Below are positions 8,501 to 16,203 of a stretch of DNA of 35,278 nucleotides, piece after piece. The position numbers and the translations under genes were made by a program. The notes beneath the pieces are model-generated. The model was not told the DNA's origin, made no database searches, and saw only the letters and a list, made by a program, of their open reading frames with translations. Origin of the DNA: Chromatiales bacterium (lineage in GTDB: Bacteria > Pseudomonadota > Gammaproteobacteria > Chromatiales > Chromatiaceae). How positions within the stretch are numbered: the stretch's first letter is position 1; every line of letters begins with the position of its first letter. Where the stretch lies: contig JAKSCN010000672.1 in assembly GCA_022360595.1 (NCBI GenBank), forward strand, positions 1 through 35,278, in the 5' to 3' direction.

Positions 8501-8677
8501 GGTATTAACCTCATAATATAATAGTTGCTTGTTCCAGCTTTTCTTTATTTTATGAAAGCCGGTTAAACATCCCTGTTATATGTGTGGTAACTGGAAGTTT
8601 CTCTCGCTATAAACAAAATTAAAAGTTTTTGACTGGTGTGATAAGCTTGGCTTTATATCAAGTGGAGTTTGTCCCCT
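8501..8677. promoter_or_regulatory. cbbM-cbbR divergent control region
   Basis: This 177-base AT-rich region lies between divergent cbbM and cbbR, the usual place for CbbR (LysR-type) binding. It holds an imperfect dyad with arms CCAGCTTTTC (8534-8543) and GAAAGCCGG (8554-8562) and several TTA/TAA half-sites such as TTATATGTGTGGTAA (8576-8590). Which of these binds CbbR cannot be decided by eye. Confidence 0.5.
8629..8657 (+). promoter_or_regulatory. Candidate sigma-70 promoter of cbbR
   Basis: TTGACT (8629-8634), a 17-base spacer and TTTATA (8652-8657) form a good -35/-10 pair. The predicted transcript start near 8664 would leave a very short leader before the ATG at 8678. Confidence 0.45.
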
Positions 8678-9637
8678 ATGCACCTCACTATTCGCCAGTT
8701 AAAGGTTTTTGAAGCGGTAGCTACTCACCTAAGTTTTACCAAAGCGGCTGAAGAACTATACCTGAGTCAGCCTGCCGTCTCCATGCAGATCAAACAGTTG
8801 GAAGAGAATGTTGGGTTGCCCCTGTTTGAGAAGCTGGGTAAGAAGATCCATTTAACTGAAGCCGGCATGGAGTTGCATCACTATGGCCGTTCCATCTTCA
8901 AGCAACTTGATGAGATGGAAGAGGTATTGGAGTCGATGAAAGGGCTGAGCCGTGGTCGTCTGGATATTGCGGTGGCCAGTACCGTCAACTATTTTGCGCC
9001 ACGCGCCTTGGGTGCATTTTCACGCCGCTATCCGGGGATTAGTCTCTCGCTGGAGGTGACCAACCGCGAAAGTCTGATGCGCATGCTGGAGCAGAACGTC
9101 AAAGACCTGGTGTTGATGGGGCAGCCACCGGAGGATATCGATCTGATCTCCGAACCTTTCATGGACAATCCACTGGTGATTATTGCACCGCCGGACCACC
9201 CGTTGGCAAAGGAAAAAAATATATCCCTGGAACGTATTGCCGAAGAGACCTTTCTAATGCGCGAAGCGGGCTCGGGTACTCAGCTTGCCATGAGTCGTTT
9301 TTTTCAGAGCAAGGGACTTGAGATACAAAAGGGTATGGAGATGACCCGTAATGAAGCGATCAAGCAGGCAGTGCGCGCCGGTCTGGGGTTGGGTATTGTC
9401 TCTGTTCACACTATTGAGCTGGAGGTCGAGAGCGGGCGTTTGGTTGTGCTGGATGTTGAAGACTTTCCTATTCGCCGCAAGTGGTTCATGGTACATCGCA
9501 ACGGTAAACGCCTGTCACCCTCGGCTCGCGCCTTCCGCGACTTTCTATTGGGCGATGGTGTGCAGGAATCTCTTGCATTAGCGGGTGGCGCGCCCTCTAT
9601 TTTATCAAGCGTATTATCCTTGGATGAGGTAAAATAA
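8678..9637 (+). CDS. cbbR: LysR-type regulator CbbR
   Basis: This transcriptional regulator is divergent from cbbM and is inferred to activate it, as CbbR proteins do in response to metabolites such as RuBP or NADPH. I chose the ATG at 8678 (319 residues) because GGAG lies ten bases upstream; an upstream TTG at 8669 would overlap that site. The N-terminal winged helix-turn-helix (1-60) includes AAEELYLSQPAVSMQIKQLE. The C-terminal periplasmic-binding-like effector domain (about 88-300) contains the CbbR-typical segments TVNYFAPRALGAF and MREAGSGTQLAMSRFF. The location and family match make CbbR likely; other LysR roles are not excluded. Confidence 0.9.
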   Translation: MHLTIRQLKVFEAVATHLSFTKAAEELYLSQPAVSMQIKQLEENVGLPLFEKLGKKIHLTEAGMELHHYGRSIFKQLDEMEEVLESMKGLSRGRLDIAVASTVNYFAPRALGAFSRRYPGISLSLEVTNRESLMRMLEQNVKDLVLMGQPPEDIDLISEPFMDNPLVIIAPPDHPLAKEKNISLERIAEETFLMREAGSGTQLAMSRFFQSKGLEIQKGMEMTRNEAIKQAVRAGLGLGIVSVHTIELEVESGRLVVLDVEDFPIRRKWFMVHRNGKRLSPSARAFRDFLLGDGVQESLALAGGAPSILSSVLSLDEVK

Positions 9638-9763
9638 CGCCTTTTTCCGCTGTACTTTGATAGCCGCTATCAGAGTGGTTTTGCAGGCGACGCAACTCTT
9701 AAGTTGGAAGCTTGTCAGACTCTCTGCATTGTAGTAACTGTAGCTTTTTGACCTGGATTTACT

Positions 9764-11680
9764 ATGTCCCATCATCAGGATTCCACCGGTGATAAACCAA
9801 CCATAAAACGGTCACTCCTGGAGAGTATTGATCTGCCCGCTGACCTGCGCCAGTTACCCGAAAGTCAACTGTCGGCATTGGCCAGTGAGTTGCGGGAATT
9901 CCTGATTAATAGCGTCTCCCAGACAGGCGGACATCTGGCCGCCGGCCTGGGCGTGGTGGAGCTGACTGTGGCGCTCCACTATGTCTTCAATACTCCGGAA
10001 GATCGCTTGGTGTGGGATGTCGGGCACCAGGCGTATCCCCATAAAATCTTAACCGGTCGACGCGAGCAGATGGCGACGTTGCGCCAATATGAAGGCATTT
10101 CCGGTTTCCCGCGTCGGGAAGAGTCCTCTTACGATACCTTCGGTACCGGTCACTCCAGCACCTCTATTGGTGCTGCGTTGGGTATGGCTGCCGCCGCTAA
10201 ACAGACAGGTGATAAGCGCCATATGGTGGCAGTGATCGGTGATGCTGCGATTGGTGGTGGCATGGCCTTTGAGGCGATGAATCACGCCGGCGCTTTGGAT
10301 CTTGATCTATTGGTCATTCTTAATGACAACGATATGTCGATCTCGGCGCCTGTGGGTGCGGTGCGTAATCATCTGGCCCGAGTGCTGTCGAGTAAGTTCT
10401 ATACCCAGGTGCGTGAAGGTGGCAAGAGCGCTCTGAGCAAAATGCCACATATCAGTGAACTGGTAGGGCGTTGGGAAGAGCACATGAAGGGCATGGTGAT
10501 GCCCGGTACGCTTTTCGAAGAGCTGGGTTTTAACTATATCGGTCCGATCGATGGTCATGACTTGGATACCCTGGTTGCCACTTTGAACAATATGAAAGCG
10601 ATGCCGGGGCCTCGTCTGCTGCATGTGGTGACCCAAAAAGGGCGTGGCTACAAACCGGCCGAAGGCGACCCCTGCGTTTACCATGGTGTCACGCCTTTCA
10701 ATCTGGAGACCGGCAAGATGGACAAGCCGCCTGCCAGCGGTCCCACCTATACCCAGGTGTTTGGCGAGTGGCTGGTGGATCTGGCCGATGAAGATGAGCG
10801 TTTGGTGGCGATCACCCCGGCGATGTGTGAAGGCTCAGGCATGGTTCGTTTCTCCAAGGCCTTTCCTGATCGTTATTATGATGTGGGTATTGCCGAACAG
10901 CACGCGATCACCTTTGCGGCCGGTATGGCTTGTGAGAAGGTGAAGCCCGTTGTAGCCATCTACTCCACTTTTTTACAGCGTGGCTACGATCAGTTGATCC
11001 ATGATGTTGCGCTACAGAATCTTGATGTCACCTTTGCCGTCGATCGCGCCGGGCAGGTTGGGGCGGATGGTGCTACCCATGCGGGTAGTTTTGATCTCAG
11101 CTACGCACGCGCTATTCCCAATTTGGTGGTGATGGCTCCAGCCGATGAGAATGAGTGCCGCCAACTGCTGCAGACCGCTTATGAGTATCAAGGACCAGCG
11201 TTAGTGCGCTATCCGCGTGGAACCGGTCCGGGCGCTGCTGTTGAATCCACTTTACAGTCTCTGCCTTTTGCCAAAGGGGAGATTCGCCGTCAGAGTGAAA
11301 ATGGGGATGATGGTGTCTGTTTGCTCGCCTTTGGCAGTATGCTTGCGCCGGCCATGGAGGTGGCAGAACAACTTGATGCCAGTGTTATCAACATGCGCTT
11401 TGTAAAGCCGCTGGATGAAGCGTTGGTGCGTCAGATGGCGGACAGCCATAAACTCTTGGTAACGCTGGAAGAGAATGTGGTGATGGGCGGTGCGGGTTCT
11501 GCGGTGAATGAGTATCTTGCGGCCATCCAGCACCCGGTCAAGATTTGTAATCTGGGGCTACCCGATCACTTCATTGAGCACGCCACCCCCGCGCAACAGT
11601 TGCGTGATGCGGGTTTGGACAGTGCCGGAATTCTTCAGCAGATCACTGCACTACTGGAAGATAGCCCTACCCTGTGTTAA
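9764..11680 (+). CDS. dxs: 1-deoxy-D-xylulose-5-phosphate synthase
   Basis: DXS condenses pyruvate and glyceraldehyde 3-phosphate with thiamine diphosphate, the first step of the MEP isoprenoid pathway. The 638 residues align by eye with E. coli DXS over the full length: [17 protein letters not shown] (N-terminal active-site His), [16 protein letters not shown], the cofactor region [28 protein letters not shown], and [18 protein letters not shown] with the catalytic Glu. The cofactor motif reads GDA where E. coli has GDG. The start has only a weak ribosome site. It lies 126 bases after cbbR, in the same direction. Its last codons form one arm of a hairpin that includes the dispersed repeat. 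Confidence 0.96.
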   Translation: MSHHQDSTGDKPTIKRSLLESIDLPADLRQLPESQLSALASELREFLINSVSQTGGHLAAGLGVVELTVALHYVFNTPEDRLVWDVGHQAYPHKILTGRREQMATLRQYEGISGFPRREESSYDTFGTGHSSTSIGAALGMAAAAKQTGDKRHMVAVIGDAAIGGGMAFEAMNHAGALDLDLLVILNDNDMSISAPVGAVRNHLARVLSSKFYTQVREGGKSALSKMPHISELVGRWEEHMKGMVMPGTLFEELGFNYIGPIDGHDLDTLVATLNNMKAMPGPRLLHVVTQKGRGYKPAEGDPCVYHGVTPFNLETGKMDKPPASGPTYTQVFGEWLVDLADEDERLVAITPAMCEGSGMVRFSKAFPDRYYDVGIAEQHAITFAAGMACEKVKPVVAIYSTFLQRGYDQLIHDVALQNLDVTFAVDRAGQVGADGATHAGSFDLSYARAIPNLVVMAPADENECRQLLQTAYEYQGPALVRYPRGTGPGAAVESTLQSLPFAKGEIRRQSENGDDGVCLLAFGSMLAPAMEVAEQLDASVINMRFVKPLDEALVRQMADSHKLLVTLEENVVMGGAGSAVNEYLAAIQHPVKICNLGLPDHFIEHATPAQQLRDAGLDSAGILQQITALLEDSPTLC

Positions 11681-11702
11681 CAGGCCTTAGGGCCTGTTAA
11701 CA
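11675..11702. terminator. Hairpin over the dxs stop codon containing repeat copy 2
   Basis: TGTTAACAGGCC (11675-11686) pairs perfectly with GGCCTGTTAACA (11691-11702) around TTAG. The left arm contains the dxs stop; the right part is a copy of the dispersed repeat (TTAGGGCCTGTTAACAG, 11687-11703). It may help terminate dxs transcription, although there is no T tract. Confidence 0.55.
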
Positions 11703-11719
11703 GATCCTAGATATTAGCA

Positions 11720-11774
11720 GACCATACGGTAAATAAAGTAAGGCTCAGGGGCTTACTTTATTTACCGTATGGTC
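11720..11774. repeat. Perfect 23-bp inverted repeat with 9-base loop
   Basis: The arm at 11720-11742 (starts GACCATACGG, ends AAGTAAG) is the exact reverse complement of 11752-11774, with loop GCTCAGGGG. It lies 17 bases after the dxs stop hairpin and about 75 bases before the first DUF945 gene. It lacks a T tract, so it is not a classical terminator. No other copy was noticed in the window. Confidence 0.7.
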
Positions 11775-11807
11775 CACCAGTTCTCAATTCGCTATAACGA
11801 CTGTCTT

Positions 11808-11813
11808 TATAAT
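11808..11813 (+). promoter_or_regulatory. Candidate -10 element of first DUF945 gene
   Basis: A perfect TATAAT in the context GTCTT-TATAAT-CA lies 36 bases before the ATG. The same context (GTCTC-TATAAT-CA) precedes the second paralogue, so the promoter seems to have been duplicated with the gene. No good -35 is present. Confidence 0.5.
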
Positions 11814-11849
11814 CACTCGGTTTTAGAAAAACCAATCAGGAAGAAAAAT

Positions 11850-13250
11850 ATGAAAAAAGTATTGCTGGGCGCTTTGGTCTTAGTAGCTGCGACATCACTT
11901 GGGCTGCCAGGGTACCTCGGGAGCCAGGTAGAGCAGCGTTATCAGGCGCAAATTGATGAATTAAAGAAGGCAGGTTTTACGGTGCTGGATCACCGCTATG
12001 AGCGGGGTTGGTTTGGTGCTGTGGCTGAGACCCGGATGGGTATGCCTATTCCCACTGAAATGGAAGAACTTGTAACAGAAGAGGTGATGAATCAACTGGC
12101 GATTACCTGGCAGAGTGATCTTAGCCACGGCCCTTGGTTAAGCACCCCTTTTTCGGGATTGGCTGAGATAGACACCAAAGTGGTCACTGGCGACGACAGT
12201 CCTTTCGTACTGGATGAATCAGCCAATATCCACACCTTGATTGCATGGGATGGCTCTGGCGAAGCACAGGTTGATCTGCCTAAGTTAGTGTTCAAGGTAG
12301 AAGAGGATGAGGCGCTCATCTTTAACAGCTTGCAGGGAACAACGCAGTTTGACAGCGCATTGAATGAGATCGACTCCGAGGGAAGCATGTCATCGCTACA
12401 GTTTGTCGATGGTGACAAACAAGGCTTCACCATGCAGGGTATTCGGATTGAGTCCAGCACCCGCCCTGGTAACTCGGGATTGAATTTGGGGAATAGCGCT
12501 ATTACTGCTGATAGTCTGTCACTGCAACTGCCTACGGCAGGTGATATCGTGCTGACCAAAGTTGGCATTGACGTTTCTGGTAGCGAACAGGGGGAGCAGG
12601 TAAAGGCTGGCGTGGGCTACAACTTCCAGCAGCTTGACTTCGGTGGTCAACAGCTCGGCCCGGGTGAATTGCAGATCACTATCGATAACCTGCCCGCCAG
12701 CGAGCTGCTGAAGATGCAGCAAGGTATGGAAGAGATTCGCGCTAACCCAAGTGTATTTGAGCAGCAGGAGATGATGATGGCATTACTGCTCAGCAGCGGC
12801 CCTGAATTTCTCGCCAGTGATCCCAAGCTCTCCATTGATAAACTGCATTTGAAAACGCCTGAAGGAGAGGTGAATGGTGATTTCTCGCTCCAATCTGTTG
12901 GGTTAGCGTGGAACGATGTCAGTAATCCTGCGGCGATTGTAGAGCGCTTGCAGGGGGCTGCAAAGTTCTCCCTTCCGCGGGCCTATCTCGATAAAATCCT
13001 GTTGAATATGATGACCGATCAATTGCGCATGCAAGAGCTGATAACGATGGAGCAGGGTGGTGAGGCTCAAGATCCGGCGGCAATCGAGGAACAGGCGAAA
13101 ATGATGGCCAACATGCAGATCGAAATGATGGTAGGGCAGGGTTTTCTGCAGCAGACCGATGGTTTGATCAGTTCCACCGCCAAGCTGGATGGTGGCAAGC
13201 TGACGGTGAATGGCAATGCGATTCCACTCCCGATCCCCGGCGTTCAATGA
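11850..13250 (+). CDS. DUF945 (YdgA-like) envelope protein, paralogue 1
   Basis: This 466-residue protein belongs to the DUF945/YdgA family, whose function is poorly known. I chose the ATG at 11850 because CAGGAAGA stands just upstream and the product starts directly with an uncleaved-anchor or signal-like segment (MKKVLLGALVLVAATSLGLPG, about 1-20). It is followed by the family hallmark GSQVEQRYQAQ, LDHRYERGWFGAVAETR (about 45-62), and the HGPW-STPFSGLAEI segment. The rest is predicted periplasmic and ends with the family-typical QGFLQQTDGLISS-AKLDGG-LTVNG. It is followed by a close paralogue, each with its own promoter-like sequence and terminator. Confidence 0.85.
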   Translation: MKKVLLGALVLVAATSLGLPGYLGSQVEQRYQAQIDELKKAGFTVLDHRYERGWFGAVAETRMGMPIPTEMEELVTEEVMNQLAITWQSDLSHGPWLSTPFSGLAEIDTKVVTGDDSPFVLDESANIHTLIAWDGSGEAQVDLPKLVFKVEEDEALIFNSLQGTTQFDSALNEIDSEGSMSSLQFVDGDKQGFTMQGIRIESSTRPGNSGLNLGNSAITADSLSLQLPTAGDIVLTKVGIDVSGSEQGEQVKAGVGYNFQQLDFGGQQLGPGELQITIDNLPASELLKMQQGMEEIRANPSVFEQQEMMMALLLSSGPEFLASDPKLSIDKLHLKTPEGEVNGDFSLQSVGLAWNDVSNPAAIVERLQGAAKFSLPRAYLDKILLNMMTDQLRMQELITMEQGGEAQDPAAIEEQAKMMANMQIEMMVGQGFLQQTDGLISSTAKLDGGKLTVNGNAIPLPIPGVQ

Positions 13251-13263
13251 GCAACGGCATATA

Positions 13264-13322
13264 GTCTCTGACTGATCAGAGACCGACAGCATTAAGCCGC
13301 CATTTGGGCGGCTTAATGCTGT
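13264..13322 (+). terminator. Double hairpin after DUF945 paralogue 1
   Basis: GTCTCTGA-CTGA-TCAGAGAC (13264-13283) is followed by a perfect 16-bp stem with arms 13286-13301 and 13307-13322 and a 5-base loop. The T tract after it is poor, but the stem and position support a terminator. Confidence 0.75.
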
Positions 13323-13622
13323 TAGCGGGCTTCGAACACACTCTTTACTTATATATAAAGCACTACCAATGGGTGCCTCTTATTCCATTTGGTAAACAAA
13401 AATTGTACCGGTCAGGCATGGCTGGAGCAGTTTTTCCTGTATACTCCGCCCCATAGAGCACGCCACCTCTTGCGCAGCAATTGCGTATGGCGATAACGAT
13501 AACATTTAGCGGCAGATTTCGTACTGCTGATAAATGCCTATAACATGCCTTAGGTCTCATTTGACTAAAGAGGCCGTCTCTATAATCAGCCGATTGTTAT
13601 CAAAATGTTCAGGAAGAAAAAG
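13323..13622. other. Intergenic stretch between the DUF945 paralogues
   Basis: About 300 bases hold no supported gene. An imperfect hairpin, ACCAATGG with CCATTTGGT, lies near 13365-13395, TATACT lies near 13440, and the -10-like TATAAT lies at 13581-13586, 37 bases before the second start. The 65-residue minus-strand open frame here has no recognisable features. Confidence 0.5.
13581..13586 (+). promoter_or_regulatory. Candidate -10 element of second DUF945 gene
   Basis: TATAAT in the same local context as before the first paralogue. A TTGACT lies upstream at 13561-13566 but with only a 14-base spacer, so the -35 is doubtful. Confidence 0.5.
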
Positions 13623-15014
13623 ATGAAGAAAATATTGCTGGGAGCTTTGGTCTTAGTAGCTGCGATATTAGTTGGTTTGCCAGGTTACCTTGGAAGCCAG
13701 GTTGAACAACGCTACCAGGCGCAAGTTGACCAAATAAAGAGAGCTGGCTTTAAAGTGCTGGATCAACGCTATGAACGGGGTTGGTTTGACGCTGTCGCAG
13801 AGACCCGACTTGGTCTGTTGTTGCCCACGGAGTTGGAGGCAGAGATGGATGAGGAGGTGACGTTTACAATCCAGAGTGATATCGCCCATGGGCCCTGGTT
13901 GAGTGCGCCCTTCTCCGGTCTGGCTGAGATTAATACCCGAATTCTGGTCGATGATAAAAGTATCTTCCCGGAAGATTACCCCGCTAAGATTAATACACTG
14001 GTTGCAATGGATGGCTCAGGAGAGACATTGATTGACTTTCCCAAGCACATGATGGAGAAAGAAGAGAGCAAAATCGACTTTGGCGGCTTACAAGGCACGG
14101 TGCAGTTTGACAGCACTTTCAAAGAGGTCGACATGCAGTTGACTATGCCGTCGGTGCTGATTTCCGAAGACAATGCGCAGGGGTTTGCCATCCAGGGTGT
14201 GCGTATTGACACCCGCTCCCGCCCAGGTAGCTCAGGTCTTGCGCTGGGTGGTGGCGCGGTTGTTGTCGACAGCATGACGGTAGAGGTGCCGGAAGGTGGT
14301 AAGTTCGAACTGGCCAAGCTGGAGATTGAAGCGGCCAGCAGTGAGCAGGGGGAAGATAAGGTGAGTGCTGGCGCCACCTATCGTTTTCAACTGCTGGATC
14401 TGGAGGGGCAGCAGTATGGTCCGGCTGAGATGCAGATTACAGTCGACAACCTGCCGACCAGCGTGTTGCTGGAGATTCAGAAGGGTATGGAAGAGATCCA
14501 GGCCAATCAAAGCTCCATTGAGCAGCAGCAGATGGCGATGATGACAATGCTGTTCAGCAGTGGTCCTGAATTTATAGCCAGTGATCCTAAACTGTCGATC
14601 AATAAACTGTATTTGAAAACTCCGGAAGGGGAGGTGAAGGGTGACTTCTCACTTCAGTCTGTTGGTCTGGAGTGGAAAGATATCAGTAACCCGGCGGTGA
14701 TTATGGAGCGGTTGCAAGGTGCAGCGCAGCTCACTGTTCCCCGGGCCTATCTGGATAAAATTTTGCTGGAGCGGATGACCAATGAGTTGCGCACTCAGGA
14801 GCTGTTGGCGCTGGAGCAGGGTGCTGAGCCTCAGGATCAGGCCTCGATTGAGGAGCAGGCAAAAATGTTGGCCAATATGCAGATTGATATGATGCTCGGC
14901 CAGGGTTTCCTGCAGCAACAGGATGGTATGATCAGTGCCTCCGCCAAGTTGGATGGTGGTCAACTGACCGTCAATGGCAAGGCCATCCCACTCCCTGTCC
15001 CAGGTGCTCAATGA
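13623..15014 (+). CDS. DUF945 (YdgA-like) envelope protein, paralogue 2
   Basis: This 463-residue close paralogue of the preceding gene shares nearly the same N-terminal anchor (MKKILLGALVLVAAILVGLPG), the GSQVEQRYQAQ and RYERGWFDAVAETR motifs, and the C-terminal QGFLQQQDGMISASAKLDGG. It is similar along its whole length. The ATG at 13623 follows AGGAAG; the ATG at 13605 lies before that site and is less likely. The product should be anchored in the inner membrane or exported, facing the periplasm. E. coli carries a single YdgA. The pair is best explained by tandem duplication including the promoter. It ends at a bidirectional terminator facing phosphoribulokinase. Confidence 0.85.
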   Translation: MKKILLGALVLVAAILVGLPGYLGSQVEQRYQAQVDQIKRAGFKVLDQRYERGWFDAVAETRLGLLLPTELEAEMDEEVTFTIQSDIAHGPWLSAPFSGLAEINTRILVDDKSIFPEDYPAKINTLVAMDGSGETLIDFPKHMMEKEESKIDFGGLQGTVQFDSTFKEVDMQLTMPSVLISEDNAQGFAIQGVRIDTRSRPGSSGLALGGGAVVVDSMTVEVPEGGKFELAKLEIEAASSEQGEDKVSAGATYRFQLLDLEGQQYGPAEMQITVDNLPTSVLLEIQKGMEEIQANQSSIEQQQMAMMTMLFSSGPEFIASDPKLSINKLYLKTPEGEVKGDFSLQSVGLEWKDISNPAVIMERLQGAAQLTVPRAYLDKILLERMTNELRTQELLALEQGAEPQDQASIEEQAKMLANMQIDMMLGQGFLQQQDGMISASAKLDGGQLTVNGKAIPLPVPGAQ

Positions 15015-15055
15015 GTGGCAATCAAGGTTTGACGCCACGGGCTGTCAGAGACTGA

Positions 15056-15090
15056 CACTAAAAAGCCGCCATAGAGGCGGCTTTTTAGTG
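15056..15090. terminator. Bidirectional terminator between DUF945-2 and prk
   Basis: A perfect 15-bp stem (CACTAAAAAGCCGCC, 15056-15070, and its complement at 15076-15090) with a 5-base loop. The A/T runs inside the arms give a G/C core followed by CTTTTTA on both strands, suiting two convergent genes. Confidence 0.85.
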
Positions 15091-15108
15091 CGGCGTATTT
15101 TATTTTGT

Positions 15109-16002
15109 TTAGAGGCCGCGCTCCTCCATCATCTGTTCAATGATCGGTTGTAGAATGATCTCCATGGAGAGACCCATTCTGCCGCCAGGCACTACGATGG
15201 TGTTGCGACGTGACATAAATGAGCCGTCCAGCATCGCCAGCAGTTTGGGGAAGTCGACATTAAACTTCTTCGGGTTGCGGAAGCGGATGACTACAAAGCT
15301 CTCATCTGGTGTGGGGATGTCACGGGCGATGAAGGGGTTTGAAGTATCCACGGTAGCAACACGCTGGAAGTTGATGTCGGTGCGTGAGAACTGCGGCGTG
15401 ATGTAGTTAATGTAGTCGGGCATGCGACGCAGGATAGTGTCGATGATCGCCTCGGCTGAATAACCACGTTCAGCATTGTCACGGTGGATCTTCTGAATCC
15501 ACTCCAGGTTAACGATAGGCACTACCCCAACACCCAGGTCAACGTGCTGTGCGACATTGTGCTCTTTTGTGCAAGTGAGGCCGTGCAGGCCCTCGTAGAA
15601 CAGCAGATCGGTACCTGCTTTGATATCTTCCCATGGGGTAAATTCACCGGCCTTTACATTCAGGCTCAGGCGCCCATTGTGAAATTCAGCCTCTTCCGCA
15701 CTGTGGATGTAGTAGCGTTTTTTTCCGGTGCCGCTTTCGCCATAGGAGCGGAACAGGGTTTCCAGAGAGGCAAAGTCATTGGCATTGGGTCCAAAGTGGC
15801 TGAAATTGGTATCGCCTTCTGCTTCGGCTTTTTTTACCGCTTCACGGAACTCCATGCGGTTCAGGCTGTGAAAACTGTCGCCCTCGATTATTGCTGCCTT
15901 GAAGCCATCACGGAAAAAGATGTGCTCAAATGCGCGCTTTACTGTAGTTGTGCCTGCGCCAGATGAACCCGTAACGGCAACAATTGGGTGTTTTTTCGAC
16001 AT
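15109..16002 (-). CDS. prk: Phosphoribulokinase
   Basis: This enzyme phosphorylates ribulose 5-phosphate to RuBP, the RuBisCO substrate, and is specific to the Calvin cycle. I chose the ATG at 16002 (297 residues, MSKKHPIVAVTGSSGAG) because GAGGG lies eight bases upstream; the longer open frame adds six residues. The P-loop is TGSSGAGTTT (about 11-20). Other family features are IIEGDSFH with the catalytic Asp, the residues around HFGPNANDF, and FYEGLHG. The short length fits the octameric proteobacterial class I enzyme, usually NADH-regulated. It lies about 6.6 kb from cbbM, with dxs and two DUF945 genes between, and seems to be transcribed alone. Confidence 0.96.
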   Translation of the reverse strand: MSKKHPIVAVTGSSGAGTTTVKRAFEHIFFRDGFKAAIIEGDSFHSLNRMEFREAVKKAEAEGDTNFSHFGPNANDFASLETLFRSYGESGTGKKRYYIHSAEEAEFHNGRLSLNVKAGEFTPWEDIKAGTDLLFYEGLHGLTCTKEHNVAQHVDLGVGVVPIVNLEWIQKIHRDNAERGYSAEAIIDTILRRMPDYINYITPQFSRTDINFQRVATVDTSNPFIARDIPTPDESFVVIRFRNPKKFNVDFPKLLAMLDGSFMSRRNTIVVPGGRMGLSMEIILQPIIEQMMEERGL

Positions 16003-16203
16003 GACAATTCCCTCGAACAAGTAAGGTATGGCTTACATTCTGACAGCGCCAATCATAAAGAAAAAATAACAATATTCTCTGGTTTATATAGGAAATACTT
16101 ATGATGGGGTAGTCATACAGCGCTGATTACCCCGATTTATAGATGTTAAACAAGGGTAACTAACTGAAGTATAAAGAAAAAATAATTTAAGAATTTTTCT
16201 ACT
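16003..16203. promoter_or_regulatory. prk upstream region with dyad and paired direct repeats
   Basis: This AT-rich 200-base region upstream of prk holds an inverted repeat with arms GGGGTAGTCA (16106-16115) and TGATTACCCC (16124-16133), nine of ten bases pairing. It also holds two copies of ATAAAGAAAAAATAA at 16055-16069 and 16171-16185, placed 116 bases apart around the dyad. This could be an operator for a Calvin-cycle regulator. No clear terminator for the upstream antiporter gene is visible. Confidence 0.45.

Noticed and set aside
13363-13560. 65-codon minus-strand frame between the DUF945 genes
   Set aside because: No start signal and no recognisable features; the region looks like plain intergenic DNA.
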